NCBI GenBank assembly: GCA_963691705.1
Contig: OY829542.1
Coordinates: 27,390,579 to 27,454,578 of the forward strand
Length of the DNA: 64,000 nt
Source of the DNA: Viola odorata
Lineage: Eukaryota; Streptophyta; Magnoliopsida; Malpighiales; Violaceae
Direction: 5' to 3'
This document shows positions 13,301-24,767 of the stretch, one piece after another. Numbering within the stretch: position 1 is the stretch's first letter; each line of letters begins with the position of its first letter. The translations under genes were made by a program, and so were the position numbers. The notes beneath the pieces were generated by a model, which was not told the origin of the DNA, did no database searches, and saw only the letters and a program-made list of their open reading frames with translations.

Positions 13301-13923
13301 TCAAATTAGCAACCGGGAATTTCCTAATTCACTCAAGAATTCTCCTGTTAACATTTACTTGCAGCGATAACGAGTGAAAACAAAGTTCAAGCAACAGCAA
13401 TCCGCGTCCACACAGTAAATATATGGATAAGAAATTAATTATAAGAAGAGTTTAGGCTATAGAGCAACTTAGAGTTACCTGTTACCGTGGCAGTAGATAA
13501 CACAAGGAAGAGGGGTATCTTGGGGGAAAGGCGAAGGGACATAATGACTACACTTTAAGGTATGGCCCCTGGCATTGGTGAGCTGCAAATGAGAAATTGT
13601 AGATGAAGCAGAAGCAGAAGCAGAGGCAGAGGCAGAGGCAGAGGTAGGGGCAGAGGCAATTTTAAGTGTGAAAAAGGGAAGTAAAAAGGAGGAGTAGAGA
13701 CGGGGATGAAGCCCATACTTGCCTCCAAGTCTTGTCTCTTATAGGCTCGGCCGGCAAGACTGAAATCTTTCTCCCATAAATACTGATCTGGGTTATAATC
13801 CACCCTGCAAATCCAGTCTAGTAGTAAAAATTGATGAACTGCATTGACAAAGGAAAGAAGAAGAAGAGGAACAAGTGATTACCTAGGAGGGCGGATTACA
13901 AAATTGATGAACTGTTCAATCAT
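7365..13923 (-). CDS. plant alpha/beta-hydrolase superfamily protein, 13 exons, 480 aa
   Basis: Exons from the ATG leftward: 13923-13883, 13804-13723, 13582-13479, 12258-12132, 12051-11957, 11811-11688, 11577-11497, 11279-11181, 11102-10920, 9418-9281, 9195-9142, 7961-7824, 7541-7365. All phases agree and the stop is TGA at 7365-7367. The N-terminus MIEQFINFVIRPPR and the block YNPDQYLWEKDF are typical of a conserved, little-studied plant hydrolase group. The nucleophile lies in GLWGRSMGAV (Ser about 144), the likely acid in HASEDKF (Asp about 235) and the His in FDGDHNSSRP (about 263). The catalytic part ends near residue 290. The remaining 190 residues are Ser-, Glu- and Lys-rich, ending in a basic tail. 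Substrate is unknown; a serine hydrolase role is inferred. The gene converges with the MYB-CC gene. Intron 2 has a GC donor. Confidence 0.92.
13583..13722 (-). other. GC-AG intron 2 of the hydrolase gene, with a CAGAGG microsatellite
   Basis: On the minus strand exon 2 ends CTTGGAG and the intron starts GCAAGT, the exact GC-donor consensus. It ends TTTGCAG before CTCACCAATGCC. The join reads RQDLE-LTNARGHTL, the conserved sequence of the family. The intron also holds a hexanucleotide-like run (plus strand GCAGAAGCAGAGGCAGAGG, about 13608-13660). Confidence 0.8.
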
Positions 13924-14260
13924 ATTAAGAAGACCCAGAAGCCGGAAATAGAAGGGAACTCACCATTTAACAATTCCAGATCTCCAAAAACATGAAAGCT
14001 AATTACACATTGTAGAAAGTCATAATATTTTTCATCACTAACCCAACATCAGCTTTTGGTGGAAAGCTGTAGTACAAGTAAAAGAGTTGGTAAATATCTA
14101 ATTAATTACCAGCAACAAATCAACAATGTGCATTAATGGTGAGAGGAGTTAGTAGAACGAGCCAGGAAAAAGAGAAAACAGAGATTTTCCAATCCATGTG
14201 ATTGTTTTAATGAAGAAAGAGGAAGAATTACTACGAAAACCCCATTTTAGCAACTAGCAG

Positions 14261-15727
14261 CATAATTTTCAGAACTGGGACCGGATAGCGAACAGAAAAT
14301 GAAAATTTAGTGGTTCAATCGGGTTAAACCGGGTTGGACTGGATTATAGATGTTGATCCGTTTTGAACCGTTCACACATTAAACTGGTAAATTTTAGATA
14401 TTTAAACCGGATTAAACCGGATTGAACCAGCTGGTTTTTTACTGTAGTATTTTATAATATATCAAAATAAAGTATAACAAGTAAATCAAAAGTTGAAAAT
14501 AAAGAAACTATCTAACATTCAAATGAAATGATATTCAAAATTTAAACATACTTAAATATTCAAATTACAAAATGAATAAACAAAACGAGGGTCAAGTGAG
14601 AATTCTACCTTCTTAATTTTCTTTTTACAATATATATACTCGTATCAGTACAAATTATTTATCCATCATAAAGTTGTTAATGAATCCATCATAATTCATA
14701 AAAAAACTAAAAGTATATATACCCGTAACAGTACAAATTTGATGTTATGTTCAAACAGTCAGGAGTTCGAATCTTATCACCCTCATCGTTAATTAAAATT
14801 AAATCGATATAATGTACAATTAATCACATTATAATTATAATTAGAAATGTGTTAATTTTTATATGAAAAAAATATGAAATAGTAGGTAGTCCTGATGTAT
14901 TTAAGATTTTTCGTAAGACTTGACAAAAAAAATACCGACTAATGGAAATGAAAATGAAAATCACGCCAATCTTGTAAATGGCAGCCGGGACTAATTCCAA
15001 AACCGATCGAATTATAATTAATTAAACTTAATTAAGGGAAAGTAAGCAGAGTTACAGTATAAAAAATCAAGTAAATGTGGGTCCATCACATCTCCAAGAT
15101 GAAATCCTGTCCAAAGGAATTCCTAGAAAACTCATCACCTCACATACTTCGTGCGATCGTCTAAGGGAAGGAAGGAGGACTTGCATTAATTATGACAAGA
15201 GAAACACGTGTAAGCATCTGGATCACTCCTCTTAGCATACCAACCGTCCATTTTAATTGCCATCAATAGAGCTGGCTAAAGAAAGTGACTAGATTGTGAC
15301 GGACGAGGGAGTAGATTGCGGGAGTTTGAAGTAGCGGTCGACGTCTAGGTTTTTGTTTTTCCTTGCTGTTGTGCGTGCGTGAGTCGAAGAGGAAGAGGAA
15401 GAAAGAACATAAGAAAAAAAGAGAAAAACGGCACTGTTTTGCATTTGGATACCGAAATGGGTTGTGGGCCTTTCGAAACGGCGTCGTTTTAGTTAGCTCG
15501 AAATGGGTCGTGGGCCTTTCAAAACGGCTTCGTTTTGCGTTTGGATTGAACCAGCCGATTCAACCCGCTTTGATCCAGTTCGCTGGTTGTATAAAAACTG
15601 GCCGGTTCGACCGGTTGAACCCGGTTCACCTGCATATCTGATCCGATAGCTGAATCGAACCGAAAACGTGAAAAATGCCTGGTGAACCGGCCGGACCGGC
15701 CGGTCCGATCCGGTTTTGATAACTATG
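14261..15727. mobile_element. hAT-like non-autonomous DNA element, 1,467 bp
   Basis: The left end reads CATAATTTTCAGAACTGG. The reverse complement of the right end reads CATAGTTATCAAAACCGG, 14 of 18 identical. The flanks are ACTAGCAG (14253-14260) and ACTAGTAG (15728-15735), an 8-bp target duplication with one mismatch, the size made by hAT elements. Both subterminal regions (14320-14450 and 15540-15710) are packed with ACCGG/CCGGTT motifs, a common layout for transposase-binding sites. No transposase frame is present. It lies about 340 bp upstream of the hydrolase start codon, so it may sit in that promoter. Superfamily assignment is inferred from the duplication size. Confidence 0.65.
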
Positions 15728-15752
15728 ACTAGTAGTAGTACTTCTTCAGCAC

Positions 15753-15981
15753 GTTGGAAATATAAAACCAAATTGTATTGGAATTAGTATTTTTGGGTTT
15801 TGTGGTATTTTTATTCTCATAAGAATTAAGATTTGTGAGAAGTTCTATTCCTACCGAGATTAGAATTAGGGTTTGGGTTGAGTTGTTCCGAGTATAAATA
15901 GAGGTCATGGGTTTATTACGTTTAGTGTGTGAGAAAATATCAAGTGAATAAAGAAATGTGGTTTTAATTTTCAACCCAATA
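15753..15981 (+). repeat. copia 5' LTR
   Basis: 229 bp, ends in CCCAATA where the right copy has TCCAACA. It contains a TATA box (TATAAATA, 15893-15900). A primer-binding-site-like stretch TGGTAGTGGAGC follows at 15984-15995, resembling the initiator-Met type used by copia. Confidence 0.88.
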
Positions 15982-16059
15982 ATTGGTAGTGGAGCTAGAG
16001 GTCGGTGAAAAATAAAACAAAAGAGAGGTCAATACAATAACTTCTTTTGTTCAATTAGT

Positions 16060-16990
16060 CACATGTTCGGTATTCAAGTTTGATGGGAAAAATAATTTTG
16101 AGGAGTGACAAATTTTGAATGAAAGATTCTTTAAAAGTGTCAATATATGAGAGGTTGTCTAAGGGGAATTTGTGGAACTACAAAATAAAGAAGAATTGTC
16201 GCCATAAGAAAAGAAAGTTCTAGAGGAACGTCGCAATAAGAATGATCAAGTTCTTAACCATCTTTCAAATCATATCGAGTTTCTAGTTCTTCAAAAAATC
16301 ATTAGAATTTCATCAGCAAAAAAGGCTTGGAATACGCTAATGAATTCTTATCATGGTGTTGGTCCAGTTAAAAATGTTAGATTACAAACTTTGCGAATAC
16401 AATACGAGCTTCTAGAACAAGAAAAGTCAGAAAATATTTCTGATTATTTTGATTGCATTCAAAACTTGACCAATGATACGAAGACTAATGGTGAAAATAT
16501 CCCCGATCTTCAAATCATTGAGAAGGTTCTTCGCACATTGATAGACAAATTTGATTATGTGGTGACGACTGTTGAACAATCAAAAGATCTTAATGACATG
16601 ATCGTTGATGATTTGCTAGCATCCCTAGAAGCACATGAACAATGCTTGAATGAAAGACAAGGTGTTGTAGCATCTGAACAAGCTTTGAATGCTCAAATCA
16701 ACTTCAATAAGGAAAAGGATGACTCATCAAGTAAAGGTGAAATAAGTTAGAGGAGACAAACCAATAGAGGTCACAGAGGAAGGTATTATCAAGGTCAAAG
16801 GCAAAGAGGACAAACTAACAATAATCAACGTGGAGATAAATCACAATTTCAATGCTTTAAGTGCAAAAAGTATGGTCATCAAAGGTCTGAGTGTAAATAT
16901 CACATTCAATGCCATAATTGCAAGAGATACGGTCACTGTAAAAATGAATGTCGTGCCACAAGACAAGGTGGAAGAGATAATCATGCCAAT
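16060..16990 (+). pseudogene. copia gag remnant with two CCHC knuckles
   Basis: The open part 16340-16747 encodes a UBN2-type gag (QTLRIQYELLEQEKSENISD and later NDMIVDDLLASLEAHEQ). It stops at a TAG. Further down, two zinc knuckles can be read: CFKCKKYGHQRSEC and CHNCKRYGHCKNEC, both CX2CX4HX4C. The N-terminal part (VFKFDGKNNFEE) is in another frame. Two knuckles in tandem are less common than one in copia gag. The gene is dead. Confidence 0.8.
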
Positions 16991-17039
16991 ATCGTAGAGA
17001 ATGTTGTTGGTAAGTCATGTTATGACAAGTAATGATGAC

Positions 17040-20000
17040 AATTAATGGTTACTCGATACTGGATGTAGCAATCATTTGTGTAGCAAAAAGAATATGTTAT
17101 CTGAACTTGATGAATCGTTTCGCACTACCTTCAAGCTTAGTGATGATACAAGACTTCTAGTTTATGGCAAAGGAAAAATTGAGAATAAACTAAAGGATGA
17201 CACCTTCAACTTATTTCAGAGGTATTTTATGCTCCTAAAATTTGTCAAAATCTGCTCAGTGTGGGTCAACTTGCTGAAAATGGATATAATATGAACTTGA
17301 ACAAAGAAGGTTGCACCATAAGTAATGACCAGAAAAGAATCATTGCAAAAGAGAAGATGAGTGGAAACCGTTTGTTTTCTTTGAACATTACTTATGGGAA
17401 TTTGTCTTGTCATACCTCAGTGATTTATGATAATAATTGGTTGTGGCACATGCGTTTTGGACACTTGAATTTTGGAAGCATCAAAATTCTTGCAAGTAAA
17501 AAGTGGGTGTCTGGCTTGCCGTTCATCAACACTCCCAGACAGTCTGTGAGACATGTGTTCTTGGAAAGAAGAATAGAGATCCCTTCCCTAAGGAAGTAAC
17601 TTGGCGAGCAAAAAGACCGTTAGAGCTTGTCCATTCTGATTTATACTCTGTGGAGGTTCCTTCGCTTGGTGAAAGTAAGTATTTTATTACTTTCATTGAT
17701 GATTTCAACCGAAAGACATGGGTCTATTTCTTGAAACAAAAACCAGAAGCATGTAAGTGGAAGTTGGATAAAAACTTTGAGAATTGATAGAGGCATTGAA
17801 TATACTGTTTGTGATGATTTCTTGAAGAAACATGGTGTTTAACATCAATTGACTGCAAGAGACACTCCTCAACAAAATGGAGTGGCAGAAAGGAAGAATA
17901 GAACAGTTATGGGTATGGTTCGGTGTATGGTACACAACAAGAAATTGTCAAAAGAATTTTGGGCTGAAGTAGTTACTTGTGCCATCTATATTCTTAATAG
18001 GTGTCCTTCTCGAAATGTTCGTGGAAAAACTCCACAAGAAGTATGGAATCGTCGAAAGCCAAATGACAGTCATTTAAAAGTCTTTGGATGCATTGCATAT
18101 GCTCATGTTCCTGATCAATTGAGGAAGAAGCTGGATGATAAAGCAAAAAAATGCATATTTCTTGGTTATAATCATGAGACCAAATGATACAAGTTATATA
18201 ATCCCAAAACAAGAAATATGGTAGTAAGTAAATATGTCACTTTTGATGAAGAAAGTGCCTGGGATTGGTCAAATGAGGATAATAACTCAAATTCTATGAC
18301 TTTAACTACTATTCTTAATTAAGAAGTTGTTGATGCACAACCTACTGCCAACGAGTCTTCCTCACCTATCCGGAATCCACAAGCAGTCTTCTAGACCATA
18401 GCATCAACGTCATTTGTGAACTCATTTTCAAGACTATGTAGTTGGCAATGATAATGATCCATTAGATGAGGATACAACTCATTTTGCTTTACGTGTTGAT
18501 TGTGATTTGGTCACGTATGAGGAAGCTGTTAATGATGACCATTGGGTGCAAGAAATGAATGTCGAACTTAATGCCATTGAGAAGAACAATACATTGGAGC
18601 TCACATCTCTTCCAAGCGATAAAAAATAATTGGTGTGAAATGGGTGTACAAAATAAAGTACAAGCCAAATAGTGAGGTTGATCTCTTAAAAGCGTGATTG
18701 TCAAACGATACAAGTAAAAACTAGGTATTGATTACTTTGAGCTATTTGCTCTTGTTGCTAGACTTGATACTGTTCACATGATTATTCCCATCGCTGCACA
18801 AAATAAGTGGAATATTTTTCAAATGGATGTGAAGTCTGCCTTTTTGAATGGTGTGCTTGAGGAGGAGGTGTATGTAGAACAACCTCCTGGCTATGTCAAG
18901 AAAAAGGAAGAAAATAAGGTGTACAAGTTAAAAAAAGGCCATGTATGGTTTGAAACAAACGCCTAGAGCATGGTATACTCATATTCATACATATTTTGTC
19001 AATCATGATTTTCAGAGATGTCAAGAAAGGGGAAGAGAATAAGGTGTACAAATTAAAAAAGGCCTTGTACGGTTTGAAACAAGTGCCTAGATATACTCGC
19101 ATTCATACATATTTTATCAATCATGGTTTTTAGAGATGCCCATATGAACACACTTTATATATGAAAATAAACTAGGAGGGGAAGGTATCATTGTGTGTTT
19201 GTATGTGGATGATTTGATCTTCACCGAAAACTATACCAAGTTGTTGTTGAAGTTTAACGAGGATATGATTGCTCAATTTGAGATGACTGACATGGGTTTG
19301 ATGTCATACTTTCTTGACATTGAAGTGACTCAAAAAAATAGTGAAATCTTTGTTTCACAAAATAAATATGCATGTGATATTCTTAAGAGGTTCAAAGATG
19401 GAGACATGTAAGCCAATTCTACTCCAATGGAGGAGAGAGTGAAACTTGTACAAAATGGGAGTGGTGAATTTGTTGACTCAACTACTTACAAGTAATTGGT
19501 AGGTACTTGACTGCTACATGTCCTGACATTGTTTATAGTGTTGGTGTTGTTAGTAGATTTATGGAGACTCTACGTCAGCCTCATTGGCAAGCTGCAAAGC
19601 GCATCTTGAGATATATAGAGGGGACACAAAGTGATGGCATATTTTATTTTTGTGGAAATAATATGGAGCTAGTTGGTTATACAAATAGTGATTGGGCTGG
19701 TGATAATGAAAAAAAGGAAAAGTACATCCGGTTATGTTTTTCATATTGGATTTGGAGTTTTCTCTTAGTCATCAAAGAAACAATAGGTGGTTGTCTTGTC
19801 TACAGCTGAGGCAGAGTACATAGTGGCTAGAAGTTATGCTACTCAGACTATGTGGTTGAGAAGAATGCTAGAAGAGTTAAAGCATTGTCAAGTAAAGCCT
19901 ACAAGAATCTTTTGTGACAACAAATCTGCAATTGCATTGACCAAGAACTTGGCATTTCATGGTCGTACCAAGCACATTGACATCAAATACCATTACATCC

Positions 20001-20149
20001 GTGATTTGGTGAGAGATCAAGAAATTGTGGTTGAGTTTTGTTCATCTGAAGATCAAATTGCAAATATTTTCAGAAAACCACTTAAAGTTGATTTGTTTTT
20101 GAAACTCAAGAGGATGATGAGCATGGAAAATACGATGAATTTGGTTTAA
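17040..20149 (+). pseudogene. copia pol remnant (protease, integrase, RT, RNase H)
   Basis: Protease motif LLDTGCSNH lies near 17050-17075. The integrase zinc region has WHMRFGHLNF and CETCVLGKK in two frames. The integrase core has LVHSDLY, FIDDFNRKTWVYFL, then, after a deletion, LRIDRGIEY and NGVAERKNRT, with TPQEVWNRRKPNDSHLKVFG. RT has QMDVKSAFLNGVLEEEVYVE and CLYVDDLIF. RNase H ends with STAEAEYIVA and KHIDIKYHYIRDLV, stop at 20147-20149. At least eight breaks separate these blocks. A polypurine stretch (AGTGGGGGTG) precedes the right LTR. Confidence 0.88.
18895..19138 (+). repeat. 125-bp tandem duplication inside the copia RT
   Basis: Two head-to-tail copies (18895-19019 and 19020-19138) both read GTCAAGAAA..GGAAGA.AATAAGGTGTACAA at their start and repeat YKLKK.. 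and the following ATTCATACATATTTT. They have diverged in sequence and length, so the duplication is not recent. Confidence 0.8.
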
Positions 20150-20156
20150 GTGGGGG

Positions 20157-20398
20157 TGTTGAAAATATAAAACTAAATTGTATTTGAATTAGTATTTTTG
20201 GGTCTTAGGTGGTATTCCTATTCTCATAAGAATTAGGTTTGTGTTAAGAAATTCTATTTCAAATAAAATTAGAATTGGGGTTTGGGTTGAGTTGTGCCCG
20301 GTATAAATAGAGGTCATGGGTTCATTATGTTTAGTGTGAGAAAATAAACTTGTATCAAGTGAATAAAGAAGTGTTTGGTTTTAATTTTCGATCCAACA
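20157..20398 (+). repeat. copia 3' LTR
   Basis: 242 bp, starts TGTTGAAAATATAAAAC and ends GATCCAACA. TATAAATA is present in the same context as in the left LTR. Followed directly by the duplication AGCAC. Confidence 0.9.
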
Positions 20399-20403
20399 AG
20401 CAC

Positions 20404-20942
20404 TCGTTCACTGCATTAATTCCTTTCGGCTCTCTTTCTTTCTACTTTCTTTGTTAATTTTTTTCCATTGCTTTGTTTACTTTGTTGGGCCCATCTCTTT
20501 CGTCTCCTGTCCGTCTGTAACTACTAACTAGCGCGCTAAATAACTTCTTCTTCTTTTCCATATGGAGAATGATTGGGTGTGTGCCAAATAGTAAATGCAC
20601 ACTCATTTGAGGAGATGAAAGGATGATAATACCCTTATCGAAAAAATGTATTTACATTTCAAATTATCATGATATATCACACCGCGAGAAGTTGAGATGC
20701 TATTTTGACTTGCACAGCATAGTCTTCTTGACCAACCATGATCTCCGGTTACGAGTGCCTGCATAATCCGATAGATCTCTAGTGTTTTCTATCTTTCCAC
20801 AGAAATGTAGAATGGTGCTTCGCATGGGTCGATATTTCCTCATAATCCAAGATCCCAAAAATCTCGATAATTTTGTCTCAAGGAAGGAAGTGGCGAGATC
20901 TTAAGGTTTTACAGATTGTATATTCACCATTTTCAGCAAATG
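20404..20942. other. spacer and probable 3' UTR of the histidine phosphatase gene
   Basis: The first bases continue the empty target site of the copia element. The rest has no coding signal. The part nearest 20943 is probably the 3' UTR of the minus-strand gene. Confidence 0.4.
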
Positions 20943-23900
20943 CTATGGACAGTCACTTGGTTTTATAATCCCTTGTAGCTTCCACCCGCCAAGGCCTGCA
21001 GATGTAAATGCCTGGGAGTATAACGCACCATATCAGATGAAGATAAAGAATTGATGACATAAAAGTGAGAGAGAGTTTTTCATCACATGTAATATAATCA
21101 GATCGGTTGCAAAGAGTATGTCCTAGTTAGCTAAGTGGTGAGTGATTATGACATCCATATAGGATTTGGTATCACAAATCACAAACACTAAGCCAAAAAT
21201 TAAAATAGTGTGAAAGAAAAAAAATCCAGGTTTGCTCCATTAACGTGACAACCAAGAGTTAGTATTGATAAATGCCACGAGCAAATTCTTCATAATACCC
21301 ATACATGTTATGCAACTGATGGTACAGTCTGACGTTTAGTTACAGTTTAATGAGATATTCAAACTATGTTCATATTAGAATCAATAAGTTGGAACTGCAA
21401 GAATCTCGGACAAGGAGGTAAGACATGGTCTGTGGAAAAACATACAGGTTCAGATTAGTTTAATAAAATAACAAGACAATATAGAAATAGAAGTGCAGCA
21501 GCCTGTTTACAGTAGTTTAGCCATAAGTACTATTACTTACTGGATAAATCTAGATCTTATCCTCTTAGGATAATAACACTCCCATCTCAAATCAAGAGCT
21601 AAAAGTGTAACATGCAGAGGGAGAAAATAAGGACAAAAATGAAGACCAAACATTTCACAGAAAAATTCTTCTTCCATAATGTTGGAGGTCCATAAGATGT
21701 ACACATCCCTCTAATTGTTTTACCCTAACACAGTAATTGGAATATAATCAATGACAAACACAGTATTTGGAAGAAAAAAAAATGACAAACACAATAATGA
21801 AATACAACTGTGAGCATTTAACTTCCTAATAAGTTGAAGGGGATGCAGGCATGGTAAGAGTTAAAAATGCCACATACCCTCAGTGGCATTCTCTCCGTTG
21901 GAAGGTGGAACTAGCAGAAGAGGTAAACAACTCATTCTTATATGTAAAGTGTTAGAATGTATTTTACTGCTCTTATTGTATATTTTAAGTGTGTTTTGAC
22001 AGAGACAGGCAGCTTGGGTTTTCCCTTTTTCTTTTTGTTGGAAGGTGGAACTAGCAGACAAGGCAAACAACTCATTCTTATATGTAAATTGTTAGAATGT
22101 GTTTTACTGCTCTGATTGTATGTTTTAATTGTGTTTTGACAGAGACAGGCAACTTGGGTTTTTCCTTTACCTTTTTGTTAAGAGTGTGAAGTAGTTAGTC
22201 ACCTGCCATATTTTTTACTTATTTTCCATATGGGATAACATCTTTTAAGGTGTAAACATGGATGATGGTTCAGCTAAAAAGATAAAGGAAAAACATATTT
22301 GATTACATCATATAGAGAACTGTTAACTTATCTTTTAATACATAGACATGAGACATTATATTCTTCAACATATTAACATGAAAAATCAACACATTCCATG
22401 GACACATGGATTGTGACAAATGAGGACAATAACAGCCAAAAAGGAGAAAAGGAGAACAAATTCTACATCAACAGAAATCAAGATACAGGACAGCATTCTC
22501 TTAAATTATAGGAATGCAATAATCAATAGACCAACCGATCATTATCTAACTCTAATTTTGAGTAAAATGCTGCAAGCTGCTTAGGCAGTTGGCCTCTTGA
22601 ATGACTAGTACACATATTATCAAGAGTATTTCACACTTCACAGTTAAGGAAATAGTTGCTGACTAAGAGATTGGGGCACCCAAAGAAGCAAATTCAAGTT
22701 CATATCCCCACCTACTAGGTACAAGAGGCTATGAAGTTTAGCTCAAGATTTGTGCAACTCTAGTTTTGAGCAAAAGCCTGCAAGTTGCTTAGGCAGTTAA
22801 GCATCTTTAAACGCTAGTACACCTATTATCAGGAATATTTTGCAGCTTAGAAAATTAACAGCTTCAGGCACCCAAAGAAGTAGACTCAAATTCACATCCT
22901 CACTCTGTACTAAAAGCTGTAAGGTTTAGCTCAAGAACTAGAGTTTGAGTTAAAATTCCACCTCTAGGGCCTTGTTAGGTGTATATGAAAATGTTCTTGG
23001 ATAGCTATGAGTTCTCTCCTGATGCTTACGAATTGCAGTTAGCAAAGCAAAAATCTAGTGCTACTGCTAAGTTATCTCCCAACCATTTGCTTGTTTTAGT
23101 GTTTAATCTCAACCTCGTATCTTAAATGTATAGTTGCATACTAAGAAACTAGCCGTTTGTGATCCTAAAATTCATAAATCCACGGTACCAGACTTCCTTC
23201 TTTCAGTTATTACATCTAAACTACCAAGTGGTTTTCAGCAAAATTTAGGCACTTGAGATAACAGTTTGATATTATGAAATTTAACAGCTGAAACATACTC
23301 TTACTCTTCCTCCATCACACTAATTTTGAAAGGCAGGTGGCTCCTATATAGAACGATCTGAGCTTTATTTTATACTTCTGAACTTTAGATCTACATATGA
23401 CAACAATTCAAGTAAACTGTAAACCTAATGTGAGTTTTTTTCTTTTTTGTTCTCATGTGTCATAAATCCAACTTTTGCAAACTACAATAATAGCTTTTCT
23501 ATGAAATCTAAAGTCTTAACAAAATACTTGAAAACCCAATTTCCATGCCAAGAAGAAAGTTGAAAACCACGTACTGCTAAAAAAAGGGAAAAAAAAGGTT
23601 ACGAGTTAAGCTTTGCATTGTTTCTCATAAACCAAAGTTCATTCAATAAAATGCAGTGTCTACAGTAAATTTGGTTTAAAACAACATACTATAACATAAA
23701 TGTGGTTGGGTATAGAGTTAGATGAAAGGAACTGAGAGCTAGAGATGTACATTTACAGATAGTAATGTATGTGCTAAACACTGTTTCTTAGGTTTAATAA
23801 GTTGAATCTATTAAAAAGCATTGACGAAACATGAAAGGAAATGAGGCAAACCTCTTCCCACGACCTGCCAGTTGCTTCGAGCAAAGCAGCATTGCAAGTC

Positions 23901-24767
23901 TTCAGTTCAATAGAGGTACCAGTGAGCATTGAGGCTGCCTCCTCCCAACCCCTATTGTGTCCCATGCACCTGCATAATAATTCATTAAGCATGATTCACA
24001 TGTGTTAAGTGGTCAATGTGTCCGATCATAAGTGAAAGAAGTGAGGAAAGAAAGGAATAGAACTGACATGACCGTCAGGATGTCAATGGTAGAATATTTA
24101 CAGATGGCTTGCTGAAGGTGGTTGGCAGTTTGTCCATCCATAGCTGCAATGGAATAGAAGCTGGAGATGAAATGAACTTGGGCATCTAAAAGCGCCTTAA
24201 CTTGTTGCTGCATTACTTCAAGAGTCTGCCTTGAGCGCAGTGCATCGCTAGGTGAACCCACAACACAAACATGAGTAACTCGCGTTCGATAAATAGATAG
24301 AAACATAACATCTTATTAATAACTAAGAAAAGAAACCTGCATAAAACGAGCTGGGGTATCCAGGCAAGGCGTTGGAGGTTTAAAGAAAGCTTAGCAGCAT
24401 CAGCTTGTCCAGCTTTACTAAGGGGGCGGTCATGGTCTGAAATGAATTGTATTGTACAAGATAGAATTTCAAATGCTAATTGAATTGAAGTGAACTAAAA
24501 AGGAAATGGGAAGAAGAAGAGAGAAAAACCTCGCAATGTAGGGTCATCCCAAGAACTCTTTGCGTGACGAAGCAAGATAAGGCGGCGCGTCACAGTCTCA
24601 GAATTGGAGGTGGAATCCAGCTCTTGCACGGCGGCGACAGTGGTGGTGGCGGCTGTGGAGGGCAAAGACAAACGGTCTCTGCAGGTGGACTTGAGTGGAT
24701 TTAGGTTTACATTTGGAATTGGATATGGATTGAGATGAATGTTGGTGAATATTGCACTCGCATTCAT
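20943..24767 (-). CDS. SixA-like histidine phosphatase (phosphoglycerate-mutase fold), probably plastid, 234 aa
   Basis: Five exons from the ATG leftward: 24767-24530, 24436-24337, 24247-24068, 23969-23852, 21011-20943. Phases agree and the stop is TAG at 20943-20945. The first 60 residues are rich in Ser, Thr, Asn and Pro with few acidic residues, as in a chloroplast transit peptide. The catalytic RHA motif is in RRLILLRHAKSSWDD (His about 68), and the second active-site His is in MCMGHNRGWEEAASM. The C-terminus GGWKLQGIIKP is typical of the plant SixA-like group (Arabidopsis At3g52155-type). The family removes phosphate from phospho-histidine or small substrates; the plant substrate is not known to me. 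Intron 4 is 2.84 kb and holds two tandem duplications. Exon 3 ends at AT before GTCAGT, which is needed for phase. Confidence 0.9.
21898..22178. repeat. 140-bp tandem duplication in intron 4 of the phosphatase gene
   Basis: Copies 21898-22037 and 22038-22178 both start TTGGAAGGTGGAACTAGCAG and end in a CTTTTTGTT stretch. They share ACTCATTCTTATATGTAAA and GTTTTGACAGAGACAGGCA. Roughly one base in ten differs. Confidence 0.9.
22550..22940. repeat. 207-bp diverged tandem duplication in intron 4 of the phosphatase gene
   Basis: The first copy starts ACTCTAATTTTGAG (22550) and the second ACTCTAGTTTTGAG (22757). Both contain GCTTAGGCAGTT, CTAGTACAC.TATTATCA, GGCACCCAAAGAAG and GTTTAGCTCAAGA in the same order, with several small indels. 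It is older than the 140-bp duplication in the same intron. Confidence 0.85.

Larger units (their letters stand above)
15753..20398 (+). mobile_element. Ty1/copia LTR retrotransposon, degenerate, TSD AGCAC
   Basis: Complete but old copy. The left LTR is 15753-15981 and the right LTR 20157-20398. The 5-bp duplication AGCAC occurs at 15748-15752 and 20399-20403. The first T of the left LTR is lost. Gene order is gag, protease, integrase, RT, RNase H, which is diagnostic of copia. The LTRs differ by several indels and many substitutions, and all ORFs carry stops and frameshifts. Insertion was about 20 bp to the right of the hAT-like element. Confidence 0.93.

Noticed and set aside
15363..15771. 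open frames inside the hAT-like element
   Set aside because: They reflect CCGGTT-rich subterminal repeats and have no transposase features.
21012..23851. possible 16-nt microexon in the histidine phosphatase gene
   Set aside because: Not needed: using the upstream acceptor CTCCCAG at 21012-21013 gives AFTSAGLGGWKLQG in one exon.
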